Positions 8,853 through 19,005 of a stretch of DNA of 64,000 nucleotides are shown here, in pieces. Under the pieces are notes generated by a model. That model saw only the letters and a program-made list of their open reading frames with translations, ran no database searches and was not told the origin of the DNA. The position numbers and the translations under genes were made by a program. The stretch spans positions 1-64,000 of the forward strand of contig NZ_JQKE01000007.1 in assembly GCF_000745895.1 (NCBI RefSeq), written 5' to 3'. The number at the start of each line of letters is the position of its first letter. Position 1 is the first letter of the stretch. The stretch is from Stenoxybacter acetivorans DSM 19021 (GTDB taxonomy: Bacteria; Pseudomonadota; Gammaproteobacteria; Burkholderiales; Neisseriaceae).

Positions 8853-10095
8853 AGCGCAAAGCCTCCGCGGGTTGCGTTTTTGCCGCTTGGCGACTGGGGT
8901 ATAACGTAACCAAAAACGACAGCAGCAAAGAAATGCCCGCAATAATGGCAACGTCGGTAAACGCCACATGTGAGGGAACATAGTCGATAAAATATACAGC
9001 CGATGAAATTAATTGCCGCCCCAGCAGCAATTCCACACCATGCACCACGTGTCCGATATTCCATGCCAGCAACACGCCGATAACCACGCCGCTGACCGTG
9101 CCGATTAAGCCCAGCATAATGCCCTGTACCATAAAAATGTGCATGACTTTGCGCGGGGATAATCCCAATGTGCGCAAAATGGCAATGGCGGCGCGTTTTT
9201 CGGTAACCGTCATAATCAGCGTGGAAATTAAGTTAATTGATGCCACCAAGCTGATGAAAAACATAATGATGAACATCATTTTTTTCTCTAATTCCACCGC
9301 TTGGAAATAATCTTTGTTTTGGAATGTCCAATCACGCGCCCAGACTTTGTCTTGGCGATCCGGCGGCACAATCACTGCCGTTACTTCAGGTGCTGCATCA
9401 GGGCGGCTTAAACGCACCTGCAATATCGCATTTTCATCGCCGGCGCGATAGAGGGTTTTGGCGTCTTCAATATTGGTTAAAGCCAGCGAGCTGTCCACCG
9501 CAAAAATGCCGGTATGCACAATACCCACCACATTAAATTGCTTCATGCGCGGTACCATGCCCACGGGAGTTACATTGCCATCGGGCGTGATGACTGTGAT
9601 TTTTTGCCCGATTTGTGCGCCGAGTTTTGCCGCCAGCTCTTGCCCCAGCACCAAATCAAATTCGGTAGGCAAGAGTTTGCGGTAAAGTTCAGCAGGTAGT
9701 TTATCGCCGAATTCAGAAACTTGCGCGATGCTGTTGGGATCAATGCCTTTCAGCTGCACACCGCTCACTTCACCCTCATTTGCCAGCAAAGCCTGCCCCG
9801 CCACAAACGGCGACACACCCAATACACGTGGATTTTTTTGTGCCAATGCTGCCAGATTTTGCCAATTATCGCCCGCTTCGGGCATGAAATAGCCGATTTC
9901 CATATGCGGCGCAACCTTTAATAATTGCCCGCGAATCTCGCGCTGAAAGCCATTCATCACCGACAACACCACAATCAGCGCAATTACGCCAATGGCAATG
10001 CCGATAATGGAAATGGTGCTGATAAACGACATAAAGCCGCTGCGTTTTTTTGCGCGCAAATAGCGCAGACCGATCCAAGTTTCTAAAGACAGCAT
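8845..10095 (-). CDS. lolC: Lipoprotein-releasing ABC transporter permease (LolC/LolE/LolF type)
   Basis: A 416-residue inner-membrane subunit with the standard layout: one N-terminal membrane helix (about 22-50), a large periplasmic domain, and three C-terminal helices. The N-terminal [20 protein letters not shown] and the C-terminal [18 protein letters not shown] are family hallmarks. Only one such permease gene accompanies lolD here. Outside gammaproteobacteria a single hybrid (LolF) is common and probably forms a homodimer, so LolF could be the more accurate name. Genes run lolC-lolD with an eight-base overlap. Confidence 0.93.
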   Translation of the reverse strand: MLSLETWIGLRYLRAKKRSGFMSFISTISIIGIAIGVIALIVVLSVMNGFQREIRGQLLKVAPHMEIGYFMPEAGDNWQNLAALAQKNPRVLGVSPFVAGQALLANEGEVSGVQLKGIDPNSIAQVSEFGDKLPAELYRKLLPTEFDLVLGQELAAKLGAQIGQKITVITPDGNVTPVGMVPRMKQFNVVGIVHTGIFAVDSSLALTNIEDAKTLYRAGDENAILQVRLSRPDAAPEVTAVIVPPDRQDKVWARDWTFQNKDYFQAVELEKKMMFIIMFFISLVASINLISTLIMTVTEKRAAIAILRTLGLSPRKVMHIFMVQGIMLGLIGTVSGVVIGVLLAWNIGHVVHGVELLLGRQLISSAVYFIDYVPSHVAFTDVAIIAGISLLLSFLVTLYPSRQAAKTQPAEALRYE

Positions 10096-10249
10096 GGTGT
10101 TCTTTGATTGAGTAAACAGGCGGTATGGTAACTTGAATTTGGCAGATTGTGCGGCTTTTGCTTTTCTTTGTGCTGTTGGCTGCCTGAAAACATGAAAGCA
10201 ATCAATGCGTCAGGGCGTTGCTTACTGTTACGAAGAACCAACAAAATAC

Positions 10250-10278
10250 TCAGGCAGCCTTAAACTCAGGCTGCCTGA
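10250..10278. terminator. Inverted uptake-sequence hairpin downstream of pilC
   Basis: TCAGGCAGCCT (10250-10260) and AGGCTGCCTGA (10268-10278) are perfect 11-base arms with a seven-base loop. It lies between the end of pilC (10313) and the start of lolC (10095), both on the minus strand, and probably terminates the pilC transcript. Confidence 0.6.
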
Positions 10279-10312
10279 AATACGCGAAACAATCAGTTAA
10301 ACAATCAAGTTA

Positions 10313-13300
10313 TTAGAATATTTCACGCCAAGAAATACGTTTGATGGTGCGCGGTACGGGCGAACACTCAAAGCGCGTAACATCTGCACCGTCTTGTCCG
10401 GCTTGTGCCATTGCCAGTTCCTCACAAGTAGGAGGGGGAGGAGGCTTACCTCCGTTCCACAGGCGTATGATGCCATTGGTGTTCGTGCCGCCATCTATAG
10501 TATGAGATACTCCGGTAGCGGAAATTAAATTACTGTAATGAGCATCAGCATAAACACCAATTGCCATGTCCTTACCAAAATGGAAAGCCTTCAGCGAGGC
10601 ATCTCCCTCTCCCGGTTTTGCGGGTGAGCCTTTAATGACATTCACTTGGTAGTTGCGGATAATGGATCTATAAGTTGCGCCCACGCACATTAAGTCTTTA
10701 TAGTCGGACGGCAGGTCAATGGATCCGGTTTCCGATGAAAAGAACACGGTTTTGTTTACAATCAGTGGTCTGTTGACAATTCGCTCGCCGTCTTTTTTAC
10801 CATTGACCATCAGGTTAATAAACCAGCCCTTGTGTTGGTTCGAGTTAAGGATTTTGTTGTCTGTGAAATTGCGTGCTTTCCGCTTGTTTCCTTGATCATC
10901 AGTCATTTCGCCTTCGCTCAATTCGCGCTCCAATAAAGTGGTATCGCGATTAGCATAGGAAGCCACCGGTTGGTTTGGCGGTATCGGTGCGCTAATTTTG
11001 TCCAGTAAACTATAGAAACTTTGTTCAGCCAGTGAACCAAAATCGGTGTCTTGGTCAATGCGGTCAGATTCCAAGTAATTTCGTCCGGTGCCAAACACCA
11101 CTTGAGCGTGGGTACCGCCGCGATAATAAGCATTGGGGGCAGCGGTAATTGGTTGTTTGGGATCGCCGTCGAATACTTTATAGGATTCAAATTGAGCAGA
11201 TGTTTCAATATTGCCGTCAACATTGAGGTGAATGCGGTGTAAATCACCATTGGAATCGCCCACGTAAATCACATCGGCAATGAGATCGTTATCCAAATCC
11301 ATAACGTGCAAGTCGCCCAGTACAGCCCCCGCGTCTGCCGAAGACACTTCAATTGTGCGAACCAATCTACCCGGTTTGCCGTTGTTTGTGCGGACGTTTT
11401 GTGTAATCATGCCGCCGGCTTCTCGGTCATAGGAGAAGCCCAAGGCATCAAAAACATAAATTTTAGGTTTTTGTGATGTATCAGGGTAACCGTAGCCATT
11501 GGTTGAAAAGGCAGCGAGCAAAGTATCGGCGGCATAATTCGGTCTTATATTGATGGTTTCCGAATTGTTGTTTGTGTTGCCGGTTTTTTGACGTTGCAGG
11601 GCGATTTCTTTGACCAAGGCATTATTCAAGGTGTAGCCCATGTCGTTGATTTCACCGGCGGCACCAAAAGCATCGGTGCTGGTGTCCCATAACAATACCT
11701 TATCTTTTGCATTGGATTGGTAGCTGCCCGTATTCGTTGAACCGGTGGAAGCATCTGTGATACCAACATTGGTTTTGCCGTCTACGTCATCTTTGCCTCC
11801 GATATTTAAGGCATACAGTCCGCGCCCGCCTTGGCCGGCATTGCCGATAAAGAAGTGCCGTATTTGATCGCCCTTAACATTAGTTGTTGTGTAATAGTTG
11901 ATGGGACCGTCTAAATAGGATTCACGCGGCACGTTGTTGGAACCGTAATTTCTATAAGCACGAATGGCGATGTCTTCAATCAGGCGGCGATTGTTTTCAC
12001 GCAGTATGGCACCGGGCATATATCTAAAACGTTCCAAATAGGGGCGTCCGCTAAAGTTGTGGTCAGCCGTGTAGATATGCGCCATACCGTCGTTGGCTTG
12101 TAACACCATGTAGCGCGGCAATTTAATGGCTTTCCCGTTGGCTTGGGTGAATACACTACCTAAATTGCTTTTGTTGCGACTGCTTTCCACCATGTCGCCC
12201 AGCAAACCGATATTCACGCCGGTGATTTCACCGAGTTTGCGCTTCATGGCATCATCGGGTGTTTGCCCCAGTAATCGGCTGCGAACACGGTAATCCGGAC
12301 GGTCAGAACCCCAAATATTACTGGCATTACCCTCAGTGGAGGCGTAGTCGTCTTGATAGTTTGCGGTTCCAGAGGTGCTGGTATAACTCTCTGCTTTGCC
12401 GAGTAACCAATAAAGATAACCATTCCACCAACGGTTTGCAGTCAGTGGCTTTTTACCATTTGACTCTATCTTAGTGAGTAGCGTGGGGTTTCCATCAGGA
12501 TCAGTCAAGGTGTTGGGTGGTGGTGGTGGGTTATTTGGATCAATATTTTCTACTGGTTGGGCATAATCACAAAGCCACTGCTCCGCTTCTTTAAGCGAGG
12601 TGCCAAAGCAATCGCGCCACAGATCTGTATGCTCATGTTTATATATATCGTTTAAAGAAAAATAATTGTTATTTAATCCGCTGTTGCTAAGTGGATTAGC
12701 TCCTTGTGACAAATCATACAGCTTACTACCTGAAACCACGTTGCCTTTGGCATCTCGGTTTGGCAGAGTGGCTAAAAAGACACTATTATTATAATTAGCT
12801 GTGATTGGGTAAACTATTTTATCTTTTTTGGCACCATCTTGTTCAAAGCCGCTTGGGCTGGTGCTATCCATTTTTTTAAATTGGATAGAACTACTCCACG
12901 ACGGCGGATCAATGGCTACCACCGGTGCAAAGTTTGCTTCTTTTTGGGTTTCATCTGATTCGAATATCGCGCTGTTGTTGGTGAATGTGATTTGACTGTA
13001 CTGAACATAATCCGGTGTCTGAACTTGCGCGATACCCAAAATGGCATCAAAAGCCGCGTCTAAACCATCACCTGAATTAGTAATAATATACGCACCGCCG
13101 CCTTTTTCAACGATATTTTTTACATTGGATGGGCCGCTCATAAAACTGATGGCGTGGGTGATGATGTTTTGTTTGGGGAAATAGGGATCATCCCAGCTCT
13201 TGCCATCTTTATCGGTGGTTACTGTACCGCCAGTACCCTTGCCCGTGGGATCGTCCCAAGAGAATTTGTCAATTTTAAAACCCTCAGGACGGTAATCGTG

Positions 13301-14413
13301 ATTGTAGGCAAATTCAGGCGCGTAAGCCCTTTTATTACCCAAAGACGGAGAGAGAAATGGGAAATCGTGGTCTTGATCTGAGGCACCATCGGAGATCAAC
13401 AAAACATGGTTTTGCTGGCAACGGTATTGCATCACGCGGCGCACGGATGCGCGCACATCGGCGTGATTTTCAATTTTATCCGGATCTTGTACAGCACCTT
13501 CTTTACTGAAACCATTGATAATGCGCGCTTCGGCAGAGTTGTTTTCATTCAACCAGCCACTGTTGGCATCATCGTCTTTAACGTGATCCCAAATGGTCAA
13601 TGGATCAGGTACTTTGCTGCGAGGAACGGAATTAACGCCCCATGCAGGTGCGTAAGTGAAAAATGATTTTGATCGTGCCGTGGGCTGTGTTTTAAAGTTA
13701 TTAATCCAATAACGGTTCATTTCGTCCCACCACAGCGGGCAGTTAAGATATTGGCTGTTTGTACCTGTATTTTCGTCGGCGAGACCGAGGTTATTAGAAG
13801 GACAGGTATAGCTGGGATTGGGGTGGTAGGGTCCTTCGCCGCCCATATAGGCATAAATGGTGCGTAACGCATCCATATTGGGGGTTAAGTGTTCGGAAAG
13901 CATACGAGAAAGAATGATGTCCATCTTCTTGATGTGATCATCAGTACTGTCTTCAATCGGCACCATAATGTAGCCCAAGGTGTTGTACCATGAAGACTCT
14001 GCGCCCACCACATCATGATAACCCTCTGTGAATTGTTCTTTACCGTTTTCTTTGTCCCAATATTTGAAATCCATATCATCATCATAGTCGTTCAGCGTCG
14101 CCAAGCCAATTCGGAATTTATCTCGGTATTTTCTGATAGCACTTCGAGTAACGCTCTTGGCAATTTCGTTTCGGCTGCGACCCCACGGATCTCCGCTTAC
14201 GGACCATTCCATACTTTCCGAATTATCAAAAAGCAACATCAGGTTGGGTGTGGTTTTATTGATGGTTCGCAACTGCATGTAGTAAGGCACGCTGACAAAC
14301 GGCGTTTGGCGCGGAATGACAGGATCGGAGGCTGCGGCGGCAGATGCGTTTTCGATGATTAAACCACAAGCCAGCAGGCTTAACATGATTTGATTTAGGC
14401 GTTTCATTTTCAT
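10313..14413 (-). CDS. pilC: Type IV pilus tip adhesin PilC/PilY1
   Basis: PilC/PilY1 proteins are secreted pilus-associated adhesins that also counter retraction. This one has 1366 residues. A signal peptide (about 1-26, ending NASAAAA) is followed by PNLMLLFDNSESM, a von Willebrand A-like start with a D-x-S-x-S metal site. The C-terminal half is the PilY1 beta-propeller, with a calcium-loop motif DLDNDLIADVIYVGD near residue 1041 and the usual end KRISWRE. GAGG lies eight bases before the ATG. It is longer than gonococcal PilC (about 1040 residues). Two proline runs (NPPPPPNT and KPPPPPT) sit in linkers. I see no poly-G tract near the start of the kind that phase-varies pilC in gonococcus. 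Confidence 0.93.
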   Translation of the reverse strand: MKMKRLNQIMLSLLACGLIIENASAAAASDPVIPRQTPFVSVPYYMQLRTINKTTPNLMLLFDNSESMEWSVSGDPWGRSRNEIAKSVTRSAIRKYRDKFRIGLATLNDYDDDMDFKYWDKENGKEQFTEGYHDVVGAESSWYNTLGYIMVPIEDSTDDHIKKMDIILSRMLSEHLTPNMDALRTIYAYMGGEGPYHPNPSYTCPSNNLGLADENTGTNSQYLNCPLWWDEMNRYWINNFKTQPTARSKSFFTYAPAWGVNSVPRSKVPDPLTIWDHVKDDDANSGWLNENNSAEARIINGFSKEGAVQDPDKIENHADVRASVRRVMQYRCQQNHVLLISDGASDQDHDFPFLSPSLGNKRAYAPEFAYNHDYRPEGFKIDKFSWDDPTGKGTGGTVTTDKDGKSWDDPYFPKQNIITHAISFMSGPSNVKNIVEKGGGAYIITNSGDGLDAAFDAILGIAQVQTPDYVQYSQITFTNNSAIFESDETQKEANFAPVVAIDPPSWSSSIQFKKMDSTSPSGFEQDGAKKDKIVYPITANYNNSVFLATLPNRDAKGNVVSGSKLYDLSQGANPLSNSGLNNNYFSLNDIYKHEHTDLWRDCFGTSLKEAEQWLCDYAQPVENIDPNNPPPPPNTLTDPDGNPTLLTKIESNGKKPLTANRWWNGYLYWLLGKAESYTSTSGTANYQDDYASTEGNASNIWGSDRPDYRVRSRLLGQTPDDAMKRKLGEITGVNIGLLGDMVESSRNKSNLGSVFTQANGKAIKLPRYMVLQANDGMAHIYTADHNFSGRPYLERFRYMPGAILRENNRRLIEDIAIRAYRNYGSNNVPRESYLDGPINYYTTTNVKGDQIRHFFIGNAGQGGRGLYALNIGGKDDVDGKTNVGITDASTGSTNTGSYQSNAKDKVLLWDTSTDAFGAAGEINDMGYTLNNALVKEIALQRQKTGNTNNNSETINIRPNYAADTLLAAFSTNGYGYPDTSQKPKIYVFDALGFSYDREAGGMITQNVRTNNGKPGRLVRTIEVSSADAGAVLGDLHVMDLDNDLIADVIYVGDSNGDLHRIHLNVDGNIETSAQFESYKVFDGDPKQPITAAPNAYYRGGTHAQVVFGTGRNYLESDRIDQDTDFGSLAEQSFYSLLDKISAPIPPNQPVASYANRDTTLLERELSEGEMTDDQGNKRKARNFTDNKILNSNQHKGWFINLMVNGKKDGERIVNRPLIVNKTVFFSSETGSIDLPSDYKDLMCVGATYRSIIRNYQVNVIKGSPAKPGEGDASLKAFHFGKDMAIGVYADAHYSNLISATGVSHTIDGGTNTNGIIRLWNGGKPPPPPTCEELAMAQAGQDGADVTRFECSPVPRTIKRISWREIF

Positions 14414-14967
14414 TGTGCTTACCTCGCGAGTGGTAAAGTTTTTGCGGCAACCGATAAGATGAAACCCATCGGCTACTCGGTTCAGTGCAATACATTCGCA
14501 AAACCCCGATTATTATATTACAGGGTGTGTTTATTGGATATCTAATATTAAACTGTTGATTTTTATTCAATTGTCATATTTTTATTATGCGTTAAATAAA
14601 TTAGGGACACAGTCTAATATCATTATTTTACAGCAATTGCAGCAAATTTCAGTCCAGTCAGGCGAGTTTTACATTTAAATTTCAGAAAATGTTGTTTTGA
14701 GGCATATTTAAAGCCGATGGATATTAAAAAACAAATTAAAAAACAAACTGCTGTGCCGTTCTCGCGGTTTTTATTTTTCGGTATTTCAAAAAATAGCGCA
14801 GAACTTATCCGCAGGTTGCGGCAAAAACGGCGATGATTTGCGGCGCAATCCGACGGTGTATTACAATGACTTCGCCGCGGCAAATACTTAAAACTTGCTT
14901 GGCTGTCTGAAATAAACAGGCTGCCTGAAACACAGGCGCAAACACATCAACAACAAAGGAAATCAAT
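14414..14967. other. AT-rich divergent intergenic region between pilC and sodB
   Basis: About 550 bases with no gene I can support. The pilC-proximal part can fold around CCGAT/ATCGG (about 14450-14475) in the pilC leader. The middle is strongly AT-rich. The sodB side holds a promoter candidate (14838-14867) and one uptake sequence at about 14920. A minus-strand open frame here (14623-14883) has no recognisable protein features and is not called. Confidence 0.5.
14838..14867 (+). promoter_or_regulatory. Candidate sodB promoter
   Basis: TTGCGG at 14838-14843 and TACAAT at 14862-14867 are separated by 18 bases, which would start transcription near 14874, about 95 bases before the sodB ATG. This is a pattern match only. 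Confidence 0.45.
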
Positions 14968-15549
14968 ATGGAACATCAATTACCTAAACTGCCTTATGCT
15001 TTAGATGCATTGGAGCCGCATTTGTCCAAAGAAACTTTGGAATATCACTATGGCAAGCATCATCAAACCTATGTAACCAATTTAAACAATCTGATTAAAG
15101 GCACGGAGTTTGAAACCCTGTCTTTGGAAGACATCATCAAAAAATCCAGCGGCGGTGTGTTCAATAATGCCGCGCAGGTGTGGAATCATACTTTTTATTG
15201 GTTTGGCTTAACGCCTGCGGGCAAAGGCAAGCCCGAAGGTGCGCTGGCACAAGCCATTGAGGCAAAATGGGGTTCTTTTGATGTATTTAAAGAAGAATTT
15301 AATAAAACCGCGGCGGGTACTTTCGGTTCCGGCTGGGCGTGGCTCGTGAAAACATCAAGTGGCGATTTGGCACTGGTATCCACGTCCAATGCCGCCACAC
15401 CGCTGACCACCGACAACACGCCGCTTTTAACCTGCGATGTGTGGGAACATGCTTATTATATTGACTATCGCAACAGCCGCCCGAATTACTTGGGTGGATT
15501 TTGGCAAATTGTTAACTGGGACGAAGTGGCAAAACGCTTTGCTGCGTGA
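14968..15549 (+). CDS. sodB: Iron superoxide dismutase
   Basis: It converts superoxide to hydrogen peroxide and oxygen in the cytoplasm. The 193-residue sequence has the four metal ligands of the Fe/Mn family: His27, His74 (in WNHTFYW), Asp157 and His161 (in DVWEHAYY). [10 protein letters not shown] and the Gln at position 70, which sits next to the metal in iron enzymes, favour iron over manganese. An AAAGGA ribosome binding site precedes the ATG. The gene stands alone behind its own promoter candidate. Confidence 0.95.
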   Translation: MEHQLPKLPYALDALEPHLSKETLEYHYGKHHQTYVTNLNNLIKGTEFETLSLEDIIKKSSGGVFNNAAQVWNHTFYWFGLTPAGKGKPEGALAQAIEAKWGSFDVFKEEFNKTAAGTFGSGWAWLVKTSSGDLALVSTSNAATPLTTDNTPLLTCDVWEHAYYIDYRNSRPNYLGGFWQIVNWDEVAKRFAA

Positions 15550-15611
15550 ATTTGGGTTGAAGTGGCTGCCTGAAAACGGGTAAATCCGATTTGGCAAAGC
15601 CAAAAACCGGA

Positions 15612-15639
15612 TTGCTATTTTGCGGTGTTCTGCTACAAT
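15612..15639 (+). promoter_or_regulatory. Candidate greA promoter
   Basis: TTGCTA (15612-15617) and TACAAT (15634-15639) are 16 bases apart. The predicted start near 15646 lies only about ten bases before the strong hairpin at 15655, so that transcripts from it would meet a terminator almost at once. Confidence 0.5.
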
Positions 15640-15654
15640 GGCTACCGATTAGTC

Positions 15655-15688
15655 GCAAGCCACCTTTTTTCGGTGGCTTGCCTTTTTT
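15655..15688 (+). terminator. Strong intrinsic terminator or attenuator in front of greA
   Basis: GCAAGCCACC (15655-15664) pairs perfectly with GGTGGCTTGC (15672-15681) around a TTTTTTC loop, followed by CTTTTTT. It ends about 46 bases before the greA ATG. It could terminate sodB, or act as a leader terminator of greA. Confidence 0.85.
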
Positions 15689-15734
15689 ATTATTGTCAGC
15701 GTGAAGCGAAGTAAACGTTGGGAACTTTACCAAA

Positions 15735-16211
15735 ATGCAAAAAATTCCATTAACGGTCAATGGTGCCGATTTACTCAAGCAAGAACTGCAAAAACTCAAA
15801 AGCGTGGCGCGCCCCGCTGTGATTGAAGCCATTGCCGAAGCGCGTTCACACGGCGATTTGTCGGAAAACGCCGAATACGAAGCCGCTAAAGAAAAGCAAG
15901 GTTTTATTGAAGGACGTATTGCCGAGATTGAACACAAATTATCCTTGGCTTTGATTATCGACCCCAAAGAAATTCACGCCGAAGGCAAAGTGGTGTTCGG
16001 CGCAACGGTAACGCTGGAAAACTTAGATACTGAAGAAGAAATCACCTATCAAATTGTGGGTGAAGACGAAGCAGACATTAAATTCAATAAAATTTCTGTC
16101 GGTTCACCTATTGCCCGTGCATTGATTGGCAAAGAAGAGGGTGATGTGGCTGAAGTGCAAACGCCAGATGGTGTGCGTGAATACGAAATTATTGCGGTGA
16201 ACTATGCGTGA
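15735..16211 (+). CDS. greA: Transcription elongation factor GreA
   Basis: GreA enters the secondary channel of stalled RNA polymerase and triggers cleavage of the backtracked RNA 3' end. The 158 residues comprise the N-terminal coiled coil with the tip motif [16 protein letters not shown] (the acidic D-x-x-E-N-A-E-Y residues act at the active centre), then the FKBP-like C-terminal domain ending [17 protein letters not shown]. Length is typical. It is followed after 27 bases by yhbY, suggesting a two-gene transcript. Confidence 0.97.
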   Translation: MQKIPLTVNGADLLKQELQKLKSVARPAVIEAIAEARSHGDLSENAEYEAAKEKQGFIEGRIAEIEHKLSLALIIDPKEIHAEGKVVFGATVTLENLDTEEEITYQIVGEDEADIKFNKISVGSPIARALIGKEEGDVAEVQTPDGVREYEIIAVNYA

Positions 16212-16238
16212 ACCATTTTTGCAAAACCGAGAAAAACC

Positions 16239-16535
16239 ATGACTGAAATGCTGTTGTCCACCAAAGACATCGCCGCTTTAAAAGCCCGCGCTCACCACCT
16301 GAATCCTGTGGTGATGATTGGGCAAAACGGTTTAACCGATGCGGTTATCCAAGAAACCGATACCCATTTGACTGCCCATGAATTGATTAAAGTTCAGGTT
16401 GCCGATGATGACCGTGCTGAACGCGCTGCCATTGCTCAAGCACTGTGCGGTGCAGTAGATGCGCACTTGGTTCAGCACATCGGTAAACAATTGGTGCTGT
16501 TTCGCCCCAAGCCGGAAAAGCCTCAGCCGAAATAA
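16239..16535 (+). CDS. yhbY: YhbY/CRS1 family RNA-binding protein
   Basis: A 98-residue single CRM domain. The block LKARAHHLNPVVMIGQNGLTDAVI is the family signature, with the GQNG loop in the KH-like fold that binds RNA; HELIKVQV follows. The E. coli homologue associates with 50S ribosomal precursors, so a role in large-subunit assembly is likely. It follows greA closely. Confidence 0.93.
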   Translation: MTEMLLSTKDIAALKARAHHLNPVVMIGQNGLTDAVIQETDTHLTAHELIKVQVADDDRAERAAIAQALCGAVDAHLVQHIGKQLVLFRPKPEKPQPK

Positions 16536-16776
16536 TTTTGTGATAACAATCGGCGCGGGTAAAAACAACCATTGCCGCGCCTCATTACCTCATTGTTTTT
16601 GCAAGCTGTTGTCGGTGTGTTAATCAATGTGTCAATGGTACGGTAAGCCGAATATTTGGCTACGGCAAAACCATCTCTTTTTGCAATAACTGTTTATTCT
16701 GTGTGAATGTGTTGTTGTATTTCTTCAAAGGCGGCGTTTCAGGCAGCCGGTTTACGTATCTGAATGGGAGGCAGTT

Positions 16777-18822
16777 ATGGACATCATTGAATATTCAGGC
16801 AGCCCGTTTAAACTGCACCGTCCGTTTCCGCCTGCCGGCGACCAGCCGGAGGCAATTGCCGCTTTACTCGAAGGTTTAAATGACGGTTTGTCGGCACAAA
16901 CCCTGCTGGGTGTTACCGGCTCGGGCAAAACCTATACCATGGCGAATGTGATTGCGCAAAGTGGCCGCCCCGCCATTATCATGGCACACAACAAAACTTT
17001 GGCAGCGCAGCTTTATGCTGAAATGCGTGGGTTTTTTCCCGAAAACGCAGTGGAATATTTCGTCTCTTATTACGATTATTACCAGCCGGAAGCCTATGTA
17101 CCCAGCCGTGATTTGTTTATCGAAAAAGATTCCAGCATCAACGAACACATTGAGCAAATGCGCCTGAGTGCGACCAAAAGCCTGATGCAGCGTCCTGATG
17201 TGGTGATTGTTGCCACCGTGTCGGCGATTTACGGTATCGGCGACCCCAACGAATACCACCAAATGATTTTGCACCTCAAAGAAGGGCAGAAAATAGATCG
17301 CCGCGACATTATTGCCGCGCTGGTGGCGATGCAATACGAGCGCGGCGACATGGATTTTTCTCGCGGCACGTTTCGGGTGCGCGGCGATGTGATTGATGTG
17401 TTTCCGGCGGAAAGTTCTGAAATTGCCTTGCGCATCAGCCTGTTTGACGATGAAGTGGATCGAATGCAGCTGTTTGATCCGCTGACAGGCAGCCTCAATC
17501 AGCGTGTGGGGCGTTATACCGTGTTTCCGTCCAGCCATTATGTTACGCCGCGCGAAACTGTATTGCAGGCGTGCGAGCGCATTAAAATCGAATTGGCAGA
17601 GCGCATTGCCTTTTTCACCAAAGAAGGGCGGGCGGTTGAAGCGCAGCGTATTGAGCAGCGCACCCGTTTTGACTTGGAAATGCTGTATGAGATGGGTTTT
17701 TGCAAAGGCATTGAAAATTATTCGCGCCATTTTTCAGGTAAACCCGAGGGTGAACCGCCGCCCACGCTGATGGATTACCTGCCAAAAAATGCGATGATGT
17801 TTATTGATGAAAGCCATGTAACCGTTACCCAAATCGGCGGTATGTATAAGGGCGATGCGTCGCGGAAACAAAATTTGGTGGACTACGGCTTTCGTTTGCC
17901 GTCTGCCCGTGATAACCGCCCGCTCAAATTTCATGAATTTGAACGCATTATGCCGCAGGTGATTTTCGTATCTGCCACGCCCGCTAAGTATGAAGAAGAA
18001 CACGCAGGGCAAGTGGTGGAACAGGTGGTGCGCCCCACCGGTTTGGTTGATCCGCAAATCATTATTCGCCCTGTTGCCACTCAAGTGGACGATTTGATGT
18101 CGGAAATCAACAGCCGCAAAGAAAAAGGCGAGCGCGTATTGGTAACCACACTCACCAAGCGCATGGCGGAACAACTGACTGATTATTACAGTGAACTGGG
18201 CGTGAAAGTGCGCTATCTGCACAGTGATATTGATACCGTGGAGCGCGTGGAAATTATCCGCGATTTGCGCTTGGGTTTGTTTGATGTGTTGGTGGGCATT
18301 AATTTGCTGCGCGAGGGCTTGGATATTCCCGAAGTATCGCTGGTGGCGATTTTAGATGCCGATAAAGAAGGTTTTTTGCGTAGCCATCGTAGCCTGATTC
18401 AAACCATTGGCCGTGCCGCCCGTAATCTTAATGGCGTGGCGATTCTCTATGCCGACAGAATCACCGATTCCATGAAAGCGGCAATCAGTGAAACCGACCG
18501 CCGCCGTGAAAAACAACAGCAATTTAATCAAGAACACGGCATTGTGCCGCAGCAAATACATAAGCAAGTCAAAGACATCATCGACGGCGTGTACAGCGAT
18601 GATGAAAATAATAAAGGACGCGGCAAAGGGCGTGGTCAGGGCAGGGTAAAAGGGAAGGTAACAGAAATCCGCAACGAAGAAGACGCGGTAAAAGAAATTA
18701 CCAAATTGGAAAAAGCCATGCAAACCGCCGCCCGCGATTTACAATTTGAAGAAGCCGCTGTTATCCGCGACAAAATCCGTGCTATTAAAGAAAATCTGCT
18801 ATTTGGCGCAGTGCCGGATTAA
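16777..18822 (+). CDS. uvrB: Excinuclease ABC subunit B
   Basis: UvrB verifies DNA damage after loading by UvrA and recruits UvrC for dual incision. The 681 residues show Walker A GVTGSGKT at 45-52, the damage-sensing beta-hairpin region [15 protein letters not shown] near 105, helicase motifs VFVSATPA, and [14 protein letters not shown] and QTIGRAARN in the second RecA-like domain. A C-terminal UVR domain ([16 protein letters not shown]) contacts UvrC. GGGAGGCAG precedes the ATG. The N-terminal residues SGSP are encoded by an uptake sequence. The preceding 240 bases hold no gene. Confidence 0.98.
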   Translation: MDIIEYSGSPFKLHRPFPPAGDQPEAIAALLEGLNDGLSAQTLLGVTGSGKTYTMANVIAQSGRPAIIMAHNKTLAAQLYAEMRGFFPENAVEYFVSYYDYYQPEAYVPSRDLFIEKDSSINEHIEQMRLSATKSLMQRPDVVIVATVSAIYGIGDPNEYHQMILHLKEGQKIDRRDIIAALVAMQYERGDMDFSRGTFRVRGDVIDVFPAESSEIALRISLFDDEVDRMQLFDPLTGSLNQRVGRYTVFPSSHYVTPRETVLQACERIKIELAERIAFFTKEGRAVEAQRIEQRTRFDLEMLYEMGFCKGIENYSRHFSGKPEGEPPPTLMDYLPKNAMMFIDESHVTVTQIGGMYKGDASRKQNLVDYGFRLPSARDNRPLKFHEFERIMPQVIFVSATPAKYEEEHAGQVVEQVVRPTGLVDPQIIIRPVATQVDDLMSEINSRKEKGERVLVTTLTKRMAEQLTDYYSELGVKVRYLHSDIDTVERVEIIRDLRLGLFDVLVGINLLREGLDIPEVSLVAILDADKEGFLRSHRSLIQTIGRAARNLNGVAILYADRITDSMKAAISETDRRREKQQQFNQEHGIVPQQIHKQVKDIIDGVYSDDENNKGRGKGRGQGRVKGKVTEIRNEEDAVKEITKLEKAMQTAARDLQFEEAAVIRDKIRAIKENLLFGAVPD

Positions 18823-18836
18823 ACAAATAATAAAAA

Positions 18837-18880
18837 CAGGCTGCCTGAAAATCCGGATAACGGTGTTTTCAGGCAGCCTG
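18837..18880. terminator. Bidirectional uptake-sequence terminator between uvrB and galE
   Basis: Perfect 15-base arms CAGGCTGCCTGAAAA (18837-18851) and TTTTCAGGCAGCCTG (18866-18880) around a 14-base loop, between two converging genes. Confidence 0.75.
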
Positions 18881-19005
18881 AGCATTAAAAATGGTTATGC
18901 TGTGCTTTGGCAAATGGCACAGCAATTGATTGCGGCGTTGCACCTAAAGAAGCTGTTTACTGCATTTTTGCCAAAGCCATGCCGGCAAAAGAAAAACAAT
19001 ACAGT

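Noticed and set aside
10420-12540. Proline-codon repeats in pilC as phase-variation tracts
   Set aside because: They are short (about five codons), lie in linkers of an intact frame, and are not homopolymers near the start.
14623-14883. Minus-strand open frame of 86 codons between pilC and sodB
   Set aside because: No ribosome binding site or recognisable protein pattern; it overlaps the sodB promoter region and has a composition unlike neighbouring genes.
16620-16720. Possible SOS box or operator before uvrB (GTAAGCC...GGCTAC and repeated CTGT)
   Set aside because: The inverted repeat is imperfect and short, the spacing does not fit a LexA box, and Neisseria is generally considered to lack LexA control.
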